Shown here: piece by piece, positions 23,148 to 34,313 of the stretch | How positions within the stretch are numbered: the stretch's first letter is position 1 | Layout: every line of letters starts with the position of its first letter | NCBI RefSeq assembly: GCF_029961025.1 | Contig: NZ_JASBVP010000009.1 | Location: forward strand, 36,175-100,174 | Source of the DNA: Mycobacterium sp. | GTDB taxonomy: Bacteria > Actinomycetota > Actinomycetes > Mycobacteriales > Mycobacteriaceae | DNA: 64,000 nucleotides | Reading direction: 5' to 3' | Program-made: the position numbers and the translations under genes | Notes under the pieces: generated by a model | What the model saw: only the letters and a program-made list of their open reading frames with translations | Told to the model about the DNA's origin: nothing | Databases searched by the model: none

Positions 23148-23604
23148 CGGCTACCTCCTCGAAATCTTGAGTGGCCCGCGCCAGCGCGTCTTTGAACGCC
23201 ATCCAGCCCAGCAGCGCGCATTTCACCCGCGCGGGGTATTTCGCCACCCCGGCGAACGCCACCCCGTCGCCCAGAATGTCCTCGTCGCCCGCCACGGTTC
23301 CGCGCGAGCACACCATTTCGGTGAACGCCTGCAGGATCTTTCGCGCCTGGCCCACGCTCTGCCCGATCACCTGTTCGGTGAGCACCGAGGTCGACGCCTG
23401 GCTGATCGAACACCCCTGCCCCTCATAGGAGACATCCGTCACGCGGTCCCGGTCCTCGGACAGGGTGACCCGCAGCGTGATCTCATCGCCACAGACCGGG
23501 TTGACGTGGTGCACCTGCGCGGCGAACGGCTCGCGCAGCCCGCGATGTTGCGGGTGCTTGTAGTGGTCGAGGATCACGTCCTGATAGATCTGCTGCAGGC
23601 GCAT
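23128..23604 (-). CDS. sufU: SufU-type sulfur transfer protein (Rv1465)
   Basis: 158 residues from ATG 23604 (MRLQQIYQDVILDHYKHPQH). NifU N-terminal-like fold, with the Zn/sulfur ligands C38 and D40 (NPVCGDE), C65 (GQGCSIS) and C129 (RVKCALLGW). In Gram-positive type SUF systems SufU takes sulfur from the SufS cysteine. It starts seven bases after the sufS stop. Confidence 0.95.
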   Translation of the reverse strand: MRLQQIYQDVILDHYKHPQHRGLREPFAAQVHHVNPVCGDEITLRVTLSEDRDRVTDVSYEGQGCSISQASTSVLTEQVIGQSVGQARKILQAFTEMVCSRGTVAGDEDILGDGVAFAGVAKYPARVKCALLGWMAFKDALARATQDFEEVADEPNHR

Positions 23605-23611
23605 CGCCGCA

Positions 23612-25637
<2,026 letters not shown>

Positions 25638-25641
<4 letters not shown>

Positions 25642-26855
25642 GGGGCTGCCGTTCTTTCGCTAATGGCCAGTTCGTGTTCGATGGCGGCGCTCAGCCGCTC
25701 CCGCACGCTGAGTACCGCGATCTTGGAGATCACCTCACCGAAGAAGCCGCGCACCACCAGCCGGCGGGCCTGCTCCTCGGGAATGCCACGGGAGCGCAGG
25801 TAGAACAGTTGCTCGTCGTCGAACCGTCCGGTGGCACTGGCGTGTCCGGCACCGGCGATCTCCCCGGTCTCGATCTCCAGGTTGGGCACCGAGTCCGCGC
25901 GCGCACCGTCGGTGAGCACCAGGTTCCGGTTGGTCTCGAAGGTGTCGGTGCCGGTGGCCGCCGGGCGGATCAGCACGTCACCCACCCACACGGTGTGCGC
26001 GTCGGGCCGCTTGAATGTCGGATCTCCTTGCAGCGCGCCCTTGTACAGTACGTTCGATTTGCAGTCGGGCTGCGCGTGGTCGATCAGCAAACGCGACTCG
26101 AGGTGCTGGCCGGCGTCGGCGAAGTACAGGCCGAGCAGTTCGGCGTCGCCGCCGGGGCCGTCGAAGCGCACCCGCCCGGTCAACCGCACCAGATCGCCGC
26201 CGAGCAGGACGGCGACATGGCGCAACACCGCGTCCCTGCCCAACGCGGCGTGATGCATGCTCACCTGCACGGCGTCGTCGGCCCAGTCGGCGATCCACAC
26301 CACGGTCAGCCGGGCGGCGTCGGCCACGACGAATTCGACGTTGTCGGCGTAGGTTCCGCTGCCCCGCAGGTCGATCACCACGACCGCGTCGGCCAATTCC
26401 TCGACCCGCACCTGCAGGTGCCCGTAGCCGGTCGCGCCCGCACCGGGTCCGGTGAGGGCGACCTCGATCGGCTCGGCGATGCGCGTATTGCGCCCGACGG
26501 TGACGATCGTCGCCGAGTCGAACGACGAAAACGCCTGGGCTGCAACACGATCAGCGGGAACACCGCCCTGGCCCAGCCGGGTGTCGCCGCGGTGCACAGT
26601 CTCCACCCGCACCCCGGGCCGTTCGCCGACGGCGATCCGCGCGCATCCGGTGGCCTTCCCGTGCGAGCCGGCCGAGCCGTCGTGCAGGCCGCGTAACCGC
26701 CGCAGCGGGGTGAACCGCCAGGTCTCGTCGCGGCCACCGGGAACCTCGAAGGCGTCGACGTCGAACGAGCAGAACTGCTCCGCCTTGTTCGCTACGGTAA
26801 GCGAAGACCCCGCCGGTGATTTTTCTGTGGGCTCGGCCAGGTTCGGGGCGGTCAT
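25638..26855 (-). CDS. sufD: SufD scaffold protein
   Basis: 405 residues (M. tuberculosis 397). Right-handed beta-helix scaffold; conserved [20 protein letters not shown] and the C-terminal block [20 protein letters not shown]. It pairs with SufB to build [4Fe-4S] clusters. Start and stop overlap sufB and sufC by four bases each. Confidence 0.95.
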
Positions 26856-28303
26856 CCGACCGCGCCCTCCATCTGCAGCTCGATCAGCCGGTTGAGCTCC
26901 AGGGCGTACTCCATGGGCAGCTCTTTGGCGATCGGCTCGACGAAGCCGCGCACGATCATCGCCATCGCTTCCTCCTCGGTCAGCCCGCGGCTCATCAGGT
27001 AAAACAGCTGGTTCTCGCTGACCTTGGAGACGGTGGCCTCATGGCCCATGGTGACGTCGTCCTCACGGATGTCGACATACGGGTAGGTGTCGCTGCGGCT
27101 AACCGTATCAACCAGCAGCGCATCGCATTTCACGCTTGAGCGGGAGCCGTGCGCACCCTTGTTCACCTGGACCAGGCCGCGGTAGGAGGTGCGCCCGCCG
27201 CCGCGGGCCACCGACTTGGAGACGATGGTGCTCGAGGTGTTGGGCGCCAAATGCAGCATCTTGGCCCCGGCGTCCTGGTGCTGGCCCTCGCCGGCGAACG
27301 CCACCGAGAGCACCTCGCCCCTGGCGTGCTCGCCGGTCATCCACACCGCCGGGTATTTCATGGTGACCTTGGAGCCGATGTTGCCGTCGATCCACTCCAT
27401 GGTGGCGCCCTCTTCGGCGCGCGCGCGCTTGGTCACCAGGTTGTAGACGTTGGTCGACCAGTTTTGGATGGTGGTGTAGCGGCACCGGCCGTGCGGCTTG
27501 ACGATGATCTCCACCACCGCCGAGTGCAGCGAGTCCGACTTGTAGATGGGCGCGGTGCAGCCCTCCACATAGTGGACGTATGCGTCCTCGTCGACGATGA
27601 TCAGGGTGCGCTCGAACTGGCCCATGTTCTCGGTGTTGATCCGGAAGTAGGCCTGCAGCGGAATGTCGACATGCACGCCCGGCGGGACGTAGATGAAGCT
27701 GCCGCCGGACCACACCGCGGTGTTCAGGGCGGAGAACTTGTTGTCCCCGGCCGGGATCACGGTGCCGAAGTACTGCTTGAAGATGTCCTCGTGCTCCCGC
27801 AGCCCGGTGTCGGTGTCCAGGAAGATAACCCCTTGGGATTCAAGGTCTTCCCGGATCTTGTGGTAGACCACGGTGCTCTCATACTGGGCGGCCACCCCGG
27901 CGACCAGTCGCTGCCGCTCCGCCTCCGGGATGCCCAGCTTGTCGTAGGTGTTGCGAATGTCGGCGGGCAACTCATCCCAGGTTTGGGCCTGCTTTTCGGT
28001 GGAGCGCACGAAGTACTTGATGGTGTCGAAGTCGATGCCCGCCAGGTCGGCGCCCCACCTCGGCATCGGCTTGCGCTCGAAGATGCGCAGCGCCTTCAGC
28101 CGGTTCTGCAGCATCCACTCCGGCTCGTCCTTTTGCGCCGAGATGTCGCGGACCACTTCCTCGGAAAGCCCGCGGCGCGCGCCGGCGCCCGCCATATCGG
28201 GGTCCGCCCAGCCGTAGCCATAACGGCCCAGGGAGGCGATCGTCTCTTTTTGGGTCAACGGCCCGGTGACCGGCGGAATGGCCTCCGGCGTGGTGAGGGT
28301 CAT
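26852..28303 (-). CDS. sufB: SufB scaffold protein, without intein
   Basis: 483 residues, the length of a free SufB. M. tuberculosis Rv1461 is 846 residues because of an intein. Here [20 protein letters not shown], the stretch where that intein sits, is continuous. Other family blocks: [42 protein letters not shown], and the C-terminal [20 protein letters not shown]. The ATG overlaps the sufR stop by four bases. Confidence 0.97.
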   Translation of the reverse strand: MTLTTPEAIPPVTGPLTQKETIASLGRYGYGWADPDMAGAGARRGLSEEVVRDISAQKDEPEWMLQNRLKALRIFERKPMPRWGADLAGIDFDTIKYFVRSTEKQAQTWDELPADIRNTYDKLGIPEAERQRLVAGVAAQYESTVVYHKIREDLESQGVIFLDTDTGLREHEDIFKQYFGTVIPAGDNKFSALNTAVWSGGSFIYVPPGVHVDIPLQAYFRINTENMGQFERTLIIVDEDAYVHYVEGCTAPIYKSDSLHSAVVEIIVKPHGRCRYTTIQNWSTNVYNLVTKRARAEEGATMEWIDGNIGSKVTMKYPAVWMTGEHARGEVLSVAFAGEGQHQDAGAKMLHLAPNTSSTIVSKSVARGGGRTSYRGLVQVNKGAHGSRSSVKCDALLVDTVSRSDTYPYVDIREDDVTMGHEATVSKVSENQLFYLMSRGLTEEEAMAMIVRGFVEPIAKELPMEYALELNRLIELQMEGAVG

Positions 28304-29079
28304 AGCGAGACTCCTTCGGTACTGGTGACGCTGCGGCGCCCGCCGGGCGCCGGGATGCCGCCGGGCGTGGCGATGATGGGTGTGAGCGGGACGTGGGTGG
28401 TGCAGGCGCAGTCACCGTTAACGATGGTCGCCAACCGCTGCACGTGGGTGCCCAGCACCTGAGCCATGGCCTGCTGCTCGGTTTCACACAATTCCGGAAA
28501 CTCCTCGGCGACGTGCGACACCGGGCAGTGGTGCTGACAGATCTGCACCCCATGAATGGGTCCGCCGACCCGCGTGCTGGTGGCGACGTAGCCGGCCCTG
28601 GTCAGCGCCTCGGCGATCCGCCCGGCGGCCGCCTCGATGGCGGCGTCGGCGTGGCTGTCGGCCGGCCGCACCCCGGCGAGGATGGCGTCGATGCGCCGCC
28701 GGGCAAAGGCCCGGACCGCGTCCTCGCCGCCGATTTCCCGCAGCTGGCGCATGGCCGCGGCCGCCAGGTCGTCATAGGCATGACCCAGCTTTTCCCGCCC
28801 GGCCGCGGTGAGCCGATAGCGCTTCGCGGGCCGCCCGCGTCCGGCGTGCTGCCATCCGGCCGCCGGCACGGCCTCCGCTTCACCGGACGCGATGAGCGCA
28901 TCGAGATGGCGGCGCACACCCGCTGCCGACAAGTCCAGCCGGTCGCCGATCTCCCCGGCGGTGATCGGGCCGGACTCCAGCAGCAACTGCACGATCGCGC
29001 GGCGGGTGTGACGATCCTGCGGCCCGGCGCCGCGGACCGGCTCGATCCCCTTCGCGGTGCCGCCCGGCCGGAATTTCAC
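28300..29079 (-). CDS. sufR: SufR-type Fe-S-sensing repressor of the suf operon (Rv1460)
   Basis: About 259 residues from GTG 29079. An upstream TTG at 29097 would add six residues and I cannot decide between them. The N-terminal winged helix ([20 protein letters not shown]) is followed by a basic wing and a C-terminal Cys-rich domain: [20 protein letters not shown] and [10 protein letters not shown], the ligands of the regulatory Fe-S cluster in this family. First gene of the suf operon, divergent from mptB. An inverted repeat covers its start codon, which suggests autoregulation. Confidence 0.9.
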   Translation of the reverse strand: MKFRPGGTAKGIEPVRGAGPQDRHTRRAIVQLLLESGPITAGEIGDRLDLSAAGVRRHLDALIASGEAEAVPAAGWQHAGRGRPAKRYRLTAAGREKLGHAYDDLAAAAMRQLREIGGEDAVRAFARRRIDAILAGVRPADSHADAAIEAAAGRIAEALTRAGYVATSTRVGGPIHGVQICQHHCPVSHVAEEFPELCETEQQAMAQVLGTHVQRLATIVNGDCACTTHVPLTPIIATPGGIPAPGGRRSVTSTEGVSL

Positions 29080-29092
29080 AACATTAGTGTGA
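29076..29092. promoter_or_regulatory. Inverted repeat at the sufR start (candidate SufR operator)
   Basis: TCACA-n7-TGTGA, perfect 5-bp arms, lies over the sufR GTG (29077-29079) and a possible -10 (TAATGT on the minus strand), in the short region shared with mptB. SufR in mycobacteria is known to repress its own operon; the link to this repeat is inference. Confidence 0.5.
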
Positions 29093-29186
29093 CGCAATTC
29101 CGCCGACGCGTCCAGCAGGACCGCCCGCTGCGCGAGTTGCCCTGGTCACAGCGGGCGGTCACGCGGGTGGCGGATACGCTGCTGGG

Positions 29187-30887
29187 ATGGCAGTCCGCCG
29201 TCATCCGCTGAGTTCGTCGATTGCCAGCTGGCATGGCGAGGAAGCGACGGTGGGCGCGCCGCTCACCGCCGCCGAGTTGCTCGCGGTTCGGCGCACCCGC
29301 CTGTTCGGCGCCAGCGGCACGGTCTTGATGGCGATCGGCGCGTTGGGTGCCGGGGCCAGGCCGGTGGTCCAGGACCCGACGTTCGGGATCCGGCTGCTCA
29401 ACCTGCCGTCGCGCATCCAGACGGTGGCGCTGACGATGACCACGACCGGCGCGGTCATGATGGCGCTGGCGTGGCTGATGCTGGGCCGGTTCGCGCTGGG
29501 CACCCGGCGGATGTCACGCGGTGAACTGGACCGCACCCTGCTGCTGTGGACGTTGCCGCTGTTGGCGGCGCCGCCGATGTACAGCAAGGACGTCTATTCC
29601 TACCTGGCGCAAAGCCAGATCTCACGGCTGGGGCTCGACCCCTACCGGGTGGGCCCGGCCTCGGCGTTGGGGCTCGACCACGTCTTCACCCTGTCGGTGC
29701 CCAGCCTCTGGCGCGAGACACCGGCCCCCTACGGCCCGTTGTTCTTGTGGATCGGGCGCGGGATCTCGGCGCTGACCGGGGAAAACATCGTGGCCGCGGT
29801 GCTATGTCACCGGGTGATGGCGTTACTCGGCGTGGCCCTGATCGTGTGGGCCACACCACGGCTGGCCCAGCGCTGCGGTGTGGCGGAGGTCAGCGCGCTG
29901 TGGCTCGGCGCGGCCAATCCCCTGCTGATCATGCATCTGGTCGCCGGCCTGCACAACGAGGCGCTGATGCTCGGGCTGATGCTCAGCGGCACCGAATTCG
30001 CGCTGCGCGGCCTGGACGCCGGGGCGGGCTCGCCGTGCGCGCCGGGCGGGGCGGGCCGCACCCCCTGGTCGCGGGGGACACCGGTGGGCATGCTGGTGCT
30101 GGGGGTGGTGTTGATCACGCTCTCCTCGCAGGTGAAGTTGCCCTCGCTGGTGGCGCTGGGATTCGTGGCGATGGCGCTGGCGCACCGCCGGGGCGGGAGC
30201 CTGCCGGTGGTCGTGGTGGTCTGCGGGGCGCTGGCGGGCGTGTCGGTTGCGGTGATGGCCGTCGTCGGCCGGGCCAGCGGACTCGGTTTCGGCTGGATCC
30301 ACACCCTGGGCACCGCCAACGTCGTGCGCAGCTGGATGTCGATGCCGACGCTGCTCGCCCTCGCCACCGGCCAGACCGGGATCCTGTTGGGCCTGGGGGA
30401 TCACACCACCGCGATCTTGTCGCTGACCCGTGCCGGCGGGGTGGCGATCCTCGCAGTGCTGGTGGGCTGGCTGCTGTGGCTGGTGCTTCGAGGGCGGCTG
30501 CACCCGGTCGGCGGCCTGGGCGTGGCGCTGGGTGCCACGGTGCTGCTGTTTCCCGTGGTGCAGCCGTGGTATCTGTTGTGGGCGATCATTCCCCTGGCCG
30601 CCTGGGCCACCCGCCCGGGTTTCCGGCGGGCGGCGATCGGCGTCACGTTCGTCGCCGGCGTCTTCGGCCCCACCGCCAACGGCGACCGCTTCGCGCTGTT
30701 TCAGATCGTGGACGCCACCGTGGCCAGCACCGTCGTCATGCTGGTGCTGCTCGCCCTGACCTACACCCGGCTGCCGTGGCGACCACTCCCGCGCGAGGGC
30801 CACGACGGGCTCGCGGGGGACGGGGGTGCGGTGCTGCCGACCGTCGATGCCCGCCGGCCGGCCGCCGTGCCCGGACGCTTACGCTGA
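29187..30887 (+). CDS. mptB: Alpha-1,6-mannopyranosyltransferase MptB-like, GT-C family
   Basis: 566 residues and about 12 hydrophobic segments. The first large loop carries PPMYSKDVYSYLAQSQISRL, whose acidic residue is in the place of the GT-C catalytic motif. The enzyme uses polyprenyl-phosphomannose to build the alpha-1,6-mannan core of lipomannan outside the membrane. It matches Rv1459c (MptB) by position. A long low-complexity loop lies near residue 280 (GAGSPCAPGGAGRTPW). Divergent from sufR. Confidence 0.88.
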   Translation: MAVRRHPLSSSIASWHGEEATVGAPLTAAELLAVRRTRLFGASGTVLMAIGALGAGARPVVQDPTFGIRLLNLPSRIQTVALTMTTTGAVMMALAWLMLGRFALGTRRMSRGELDRTLLLWTLPLLAAPPMYSKDVYSYLAQSQISRLGLDPYRVGPASALGLDHVFTLSVPSLWRETPAPYGPLFLWIGRGISALTGENIVAAVLCHRVMALLGVALIVWATPRLAQRCGVAEVSALWLGAANPLLIMHLVAGLHNEALMLGLMLSGTEFALRGLDAGAGSPCAPGGAGRTPWSRGTPVGMLVLGVVLITLSSQVKLPSLVALGFVAMALAHRRGGSLPVVVVVCGALAGVSVAVMAVVGRASGLGFGWIHTLGTANVVRSWMSMPTLLALATGQTGILLGLGDHTTAILSLTRAGGVAILAVLVGWLLWLVLRGRLHPVGGLGVALGATVLLFPVVQPWYLLWAIIPLAAWATRPGFRRAAIGVTFVAGVFGPTANGDRFALFQIVDATVASTVVMLVLLALTYTRLPWRPLPREGHDGLAGDGGAVLPTVDARRPAAVPGRLR

Positions 30888-30893
30888 TGTCCC

Positions 30894-31826
30894 GTGAGCG
30901 GGTCCTCGACCATCCCGGTGCGACTGCGCGGGGTGTGCAAGCACTACGGAACCGTGGCCGCGGTCCGCGATCTTGATCTCGACGTCTACCCCGGTGAGGT
31001 GTTCGCCCTGCTGGGCCCCAACGGTGCCGGCAAGACAACGACGGTCGAGATGTGCGAGGGCTTCATCCGCCCGGACGCCGGCACCATCAAGGTGCTCGGG
31101 CTGGATCCGATCGCCGACAACGCGCGGCTGCGCGAACGCATCGGGGTGATGCTGCAGGGCGGCGGCGGTTACCCCACGGCGCGCGCCGGTGAGATGCTCG
31201 ACCTGGTCGCGGCCTACGCCGCCAACCCCCTGGATCCGCAGTGGTTGATGGCCACGCTGGGCCTCACCGAGGCCGCGCGCACCACCTATCGGCGGCTCTC
31301 CGGCGGCCAGCAGCAGCGTCTGGCGCTGGCCTGCGCCCTGGTCGGCCGGCCCGAGCTGGTGTTTCTCGACGAACCCACCGAGGGCATGGACGCCCACGCC
31401 CGGGTTTTGGTGTGGGAGCTGATCGACGCGCTGCGCCGGGACGGGGTGACGGTGCTGCTGACCACCCACCAGCTCAAGGAAGCCGAGGAGCTCGCCGACC
31501 GGCTCGTCATCATCGACCACGGCGCGGTGGTGGCGGCGGGAACACCGGCCGAGCTGATGCGCGCCGGTGCCAAGGATGAGCTGCGGTTTTCCGCACCGCC
31601 GCGGCTCGACCTGTCGTCGCTGCGGTCGGTCCTGCCCGAGGACTACCGGACCACCGAGGTGACCCCGGGTGAGTATCTGGTCGAGGGCCCGATCAACCCG
31701 CAGGTGCTGGCGACGGTCACCGCATGGTGCGCCCGGACCGACGTGCTGATCACCGGTCTGCGGGTGGAGCAGCGCAGCCTCGAGGACGTGTTTTTGGAGT
31801 TGACCGGCCGGGAGCTGCGGCAATGA
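30894..31826 (+). CDS. ABC transporter ATP-binding protein (Rv1458c type)
   Basis: 310 residues from GTG 30894. Walker A LGPNGAGKTTTVEM, signature RLSGGQQQRLALA, Walker B LVFLDEPTEGMD, H-loop LLTTHQLKEAEEL. The DrrA/drug-exporter class, with a C-terminal accessory domain. It overlaps the permease gene by four bases, so the two form one exporter. The substrate is not readable. Confidence 0.92.
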   Translation: MSGSSTIPVRLRGVCKHYGTVAAVRDLDLDVYPGEVFALLGPNGAGKTTTVEMCEGFIRPDAGTIKVLGLDPIADNARLRERIGVMLQGGGGYPTARAGEMLDLVAAYAANPLDPQWLMATLGLTEAARTTYRRLSGGQQQRLALACALVGRPELVFLDEPTEGMDAHARVLVWELIDALRRDGVTVLLTTHQLKEAEELADRLVIIDHGAVVAAGTPAELMRAGAKDELRFSAPPRLDLSSLRSVLPEDYRTTEVTPGEYLVEGPINPQVLATVTAWCARTDVLITGLRVEQRSLEDVFLELTGRELRQ

Positions 31827-32602
31827 CAGGTGATTCGCGATTCCCTCCGGGCACCTTCACCCCCGACCCGCGCCCCAACGCGGTGCCCCGGATGCTCGTC
31901 GCACAATCCACCCTGGAGTTAAAACTGCTGCTGCGCAACGGCGAGTACTTGCTGCTGACCCTGTTCGTGCCCATCACGCTACTGGTCGGGCTCACGCTGC
32001 TGCCGATCGGCTCGTTCGGCCCGCACCGCGCCGCGACTTTCGTCCCGGTGATCATGGCGCTGGCGGTGATCTCCACCGCGTTCACCGCGCAGGCCATCGC
32101 GGTCGCGTTCGACCGTCGCTACGGCGCGCTCAAACGCCTGGGCGCCACCGCGCTGCCGATCTGGGGAATCATCGCCGGCAAGGCGCTGGCGATGGTCGTC
32201 GTGGTGTTTTTGCAGGCAATCATCCTGGGCGCGATCGGTTGTGCGCTGGGGTGGCGGCCCCAGCCGGCGGGCCTGGCGCTGGGCGCGGTGATCATCGCCC
32301 TGGGCACCGCCGGCTTCGCCGCCCTCGGCCTGCTGCTCGGCGGCACCCTGCGGGCCGAGATCGTCCTGGCGATCGGGAACCTGCTGGGGTTGGTCTTCGC
32401 CGGGTCCGGCGCGCTGACCCTGGAGACCACGGTGCTTCCGCGGGCGGTCACCTGGGCGGCCTTGCTGACCCCGGCGGGCGCCTTCACCGAAGCGCTGTCC
32501 CAGGCGATGGCCCTTTCGGTCGACTGGCCGGGTGTGCTCGTGCTGGCGGCGTGGGGGCTGCTGGCCGCGCTGGCCGCGCTGCGCTGGTTCCGGTTCACCT
32601 GA
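31823..32602 (+). CDS. ABC-2 type transporter permease (Rv1457c type)
   Basis: 259 residues from ATG 31823, overlapping the ATPase stop. Six hydrophobic segments; after a short cytoplasmic N-terminus comes LLTLFVPITLLVGLTLLPIG. Conserved GALKRLGATALPIWGIIAGK is the coupling-helix region of ABC-2 permeases. It works with the preceding ATPase; the next gene is a heme A synthase homologue, so a link to heme or respiratory assembly is possible but unproven. Confidence 0.9.
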   Translation: MTGDSRFPPGTFTPDPRPNAVPRMLVAQSTLELKLLLRNGEYLLLTLFVPITLLVGLTLLPIGSFGPHRAATFVPVIMALAVISTAFTAQAIAVAFDRRYGALKRLGATALPIWGIIAGKALAMVVVVFLQAIILGAIGCALGWRPQPAGLALGAVIIALGTAGFAALGLLLGGTLRAEIVLAIGNLLGLVFAGSGALTLETTVLPRAVTWAALLTPAGAFTEALSQAMALSVDWPGVLVLAAWGLLAALAALRWFRFT

Positions 32603-32617
32603 GACCCCTACTACAGT

Positions 32618-33604
32618 GTGTCGTTGATGGTGACCTTCGATCAGGCGATGCCCGCCGGGCGGTTGCTGCGGCGGCTGGTCGACCTGCTGCCCAACCCCAG
32701 CCTGCGGGTGCAGCGCCTGATCGCCGCGGCCGTCATCCTGACCCAGGGCGGCATCACCGTCACCGGCGCGATCGTCCGGGTCACGGCGTCCGGATTGGGC
32801 TGCCCGACCTGGCCGCAGTGTTTTCCCGGCAGCTTCACCCCGGTGGCGGTCGCGGAGGTGCCGCGCGTTCACCAGGTAGTCGAGTTCGGCAACCGGATGA
32901 TCACCTTCGCCGTGGGCATCGCCGCGGTGCTTGCCGTGCTGGCCGTCACCCGGGCCCGCCGGCGCGGCGAAGTCCGGTGGTACGCGTGGCTGATGCCGGC
33001 CGCCACCGGGGTGCAGGCCGTGATCGGCGGCATCACCGTGCGCACCGGGCTGCTGTGGTGGACGGTGGCGGTGCACCTGGTGGTGTCGATGACGATGGTG
33101 TGGCTCGCGGTGCTGCTCTACGTCAAGATCGGCCAGCCCGACGACGGGGTGGTGCGCCACCGGATCGTCGCCCCGCTGCGCGGGCTCACCGCGCTCAGCG
33201 CGATGACGCTGGCGGCGGTGCTGGTCACCGGCACGCTGGTCACCGGGGCCGGTCCGCACGCCGGGGATCGCAGCGCCGCCCGCACGGTGCCGCGGTTGAG
33301 GGCCGATATCCCCACGCTGGTGCACATCCATTCGTCGCTGCTGGTCGGCTACCTCGCGCTGCTGGTCGGGCTGGGCTTCGGATTGCTGGCGGTGCGCGCC
33401 CCCCGGCCGGTGCTGCTGCGGCTGGGCGTGCTGGTGCTGCTGGTCTGCGGGCAGGCGCTGATCGGCACCGTGCAGTTTTTCACCGGTGTGCCGCCCGCGC
33501 TGGTGGCCCTGCACGTCGCGGGGGCGGTGCTGTGCACCGCGGCCACCGCGGCGCTATGGGCGTCGATGCGAGAACGGGCCCAGCCCCAGCCGCTCCAGGG
33601 CTGA
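32618..33604 (+). CDS. ctaA: Heme A synthase-like membrane protein (CtaA/COX15; Rv1456c type)
   Basis: 328 residues from GTG 32618; ATG 32627 is an alternative. A TACAGT directly before the GTG could be a -10, which would favour the later start. Eight hydrophobic segments. Heme-ligand histidines are readable in RVHQVVEFGNRM, VAVHLVVSM, LVHIHSSLLVGY and ALHVAGAVL. The paired cysteines GLGCPTWPQCFPG are the first extracellular loop motif of CtaA. It converts heme O to heme A for the aa3 oxidase; ctaB, making heme O, is at 43253. Often annotated as an ABC permease, which the motifs do not support. Confidence 0.87.
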   Translation: MSLMVTFDQAMPAGRLLRRLVDLLPNPSLRVQRLIAAAVILTQGGITVTGAIVRVTASGLGCPTWPQCFPGSFTPVAVAEVPRVHQVVEFGNRMITFAVGIAAVLAVLAVTRARRRGEVRWYAWLMPAATGVQAVIGGITVRTGLLWWTVAVHLVVSMTMVWLAVLLYVKIGQPDDGVVRHRIVAPLRGLTALSAMTLAAVLVTGTLVTGAGPHAGDRSAARTVPRLRADIPTLVHIHSSLLVGYLALLVGLGFGLLAVRAPRPVLLRLGVLVLLVCGQALIGTVQFFTGVPPALVALHVAGAVLCTAATAALWASMRERAQPQPLQG

Positions 33605-34294
33605 CTCGACACAGATCGCGAACTGCCGCTGGGCGACCTCGCGGGCACCGTCATCCAGTAGCCGCCAGCCCAGCGACGGCGCGATCACATCCAGGCTCAC
33701 CAGCCTCACCCCGCCCGGATTGCCGGTCACGTCGGCCCGGGCGTAGAGCAAATCGCGGGTGCTCATCCCGAGGTGATCGGCGGCCGCCGCCAGCGCGGCC
33801 CGGCCCACGTCCCAGAGTTCGAAGTCCGCTTCGACCGCCGAATTTCCGGTAAACGCGTGCGACTGAGCGCCGCCGAGAAACACCAGCGCGGTCGGGCGGC
33901 GCGACGGCGGCGCGGCGCCCGTCGGCACCCCGGCCCGCCGGAGATCACCCAGGTACCGCTCATCGGCATTCCAGGCGAGGACATCGGGCGCGTTAAGCAG
34001 ATGCGCGACGCGTCTGGTCCACGCCAGAAAGCTCGCCAGCCGGTCGCGATAGCCCCCGGTCGCCCGCACGATCACCAGGTCGGCGTGCACGGCGGCGGGA
34101 TCGTCCCAGGGCATCCAGCGCGCCTGCAGCCCGCGCCGGCGCAGCGCGGCGAGCAGGCCCGCGTCCTCGCCCTCGGCCCCCGCCTGCCCAAAGCGCCCCT
34201 CAGCGGGGCGCCCGGCCGCTCCCCGGGCCGGCTCGTCACCGGGCCCCGCCAGCACAATGCGCGGGTGGAACAGGTCGGGCCGGGCGAGTTTCAT
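33554..34294 (-). CDS. ATP-grasp-related protein lacking the ATP-binding core (Rv1455 type)
   Basis: 246 residues from ATG 34294. The N-terminal half (DLVIVRATGGYRDRLASFLA, APDVLAWNADERYLGDL) is the pre-ATP-grasp part of RimK/glutathione-synthetase-like proteins. The end (EADFELWDVGRAAL, LLYARADVTGNPGGVRL, APSLGWRLLDDGARE) resembles their C-terminal part. The middle, which should contain the nucleotide-binding lysines and glycine loop, seems reduced to RRPTALVFLGGAQSH. It may be a non-catalytic derivative. The 3' end overlaps the convergent ctaA gene by 51 bp. Confidence 0.75.
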   Translation of the reverse strand: MKLARPDLFHPRIVLAGPGDEPARGAAGRPAEGRFGQAGAEGEDAGLLAALRRRGLQARWMPWDDPAAVHADLVIVRATGGYRDRLASFLAWTRRVAHLLNAPDVLAWNADERYLGDLRRAGVPTGAAPPSRRPTALVFLGGAQSHAFTGNSAVEADFELWDVGRAALAAAADHLGMSTRDLLYARADVTGNPGGVRLVSLDVIAPSLGWRLLDDGAREVAQRQFAICVESALERLGLGPFSHRRP

Positions 34295-34313
34295 CTGCAG
34301 GCATGATAGTCAG

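Noticed and set aside
27149..28462. 437-codon plus-strand frame opposite sufB and sufR
   Set aside because: Antisense to sufB, whose protein is complete and typical; the plus-strand translation is His/Asp/Gly-rich filler.
32618..33604. ABC transporter permease, as older annotation of the M. tuberculosis homologue suggests
   Set aside because: Heme-ligand histidines and the loop Cys pair identify the CtaA/COX15 family.
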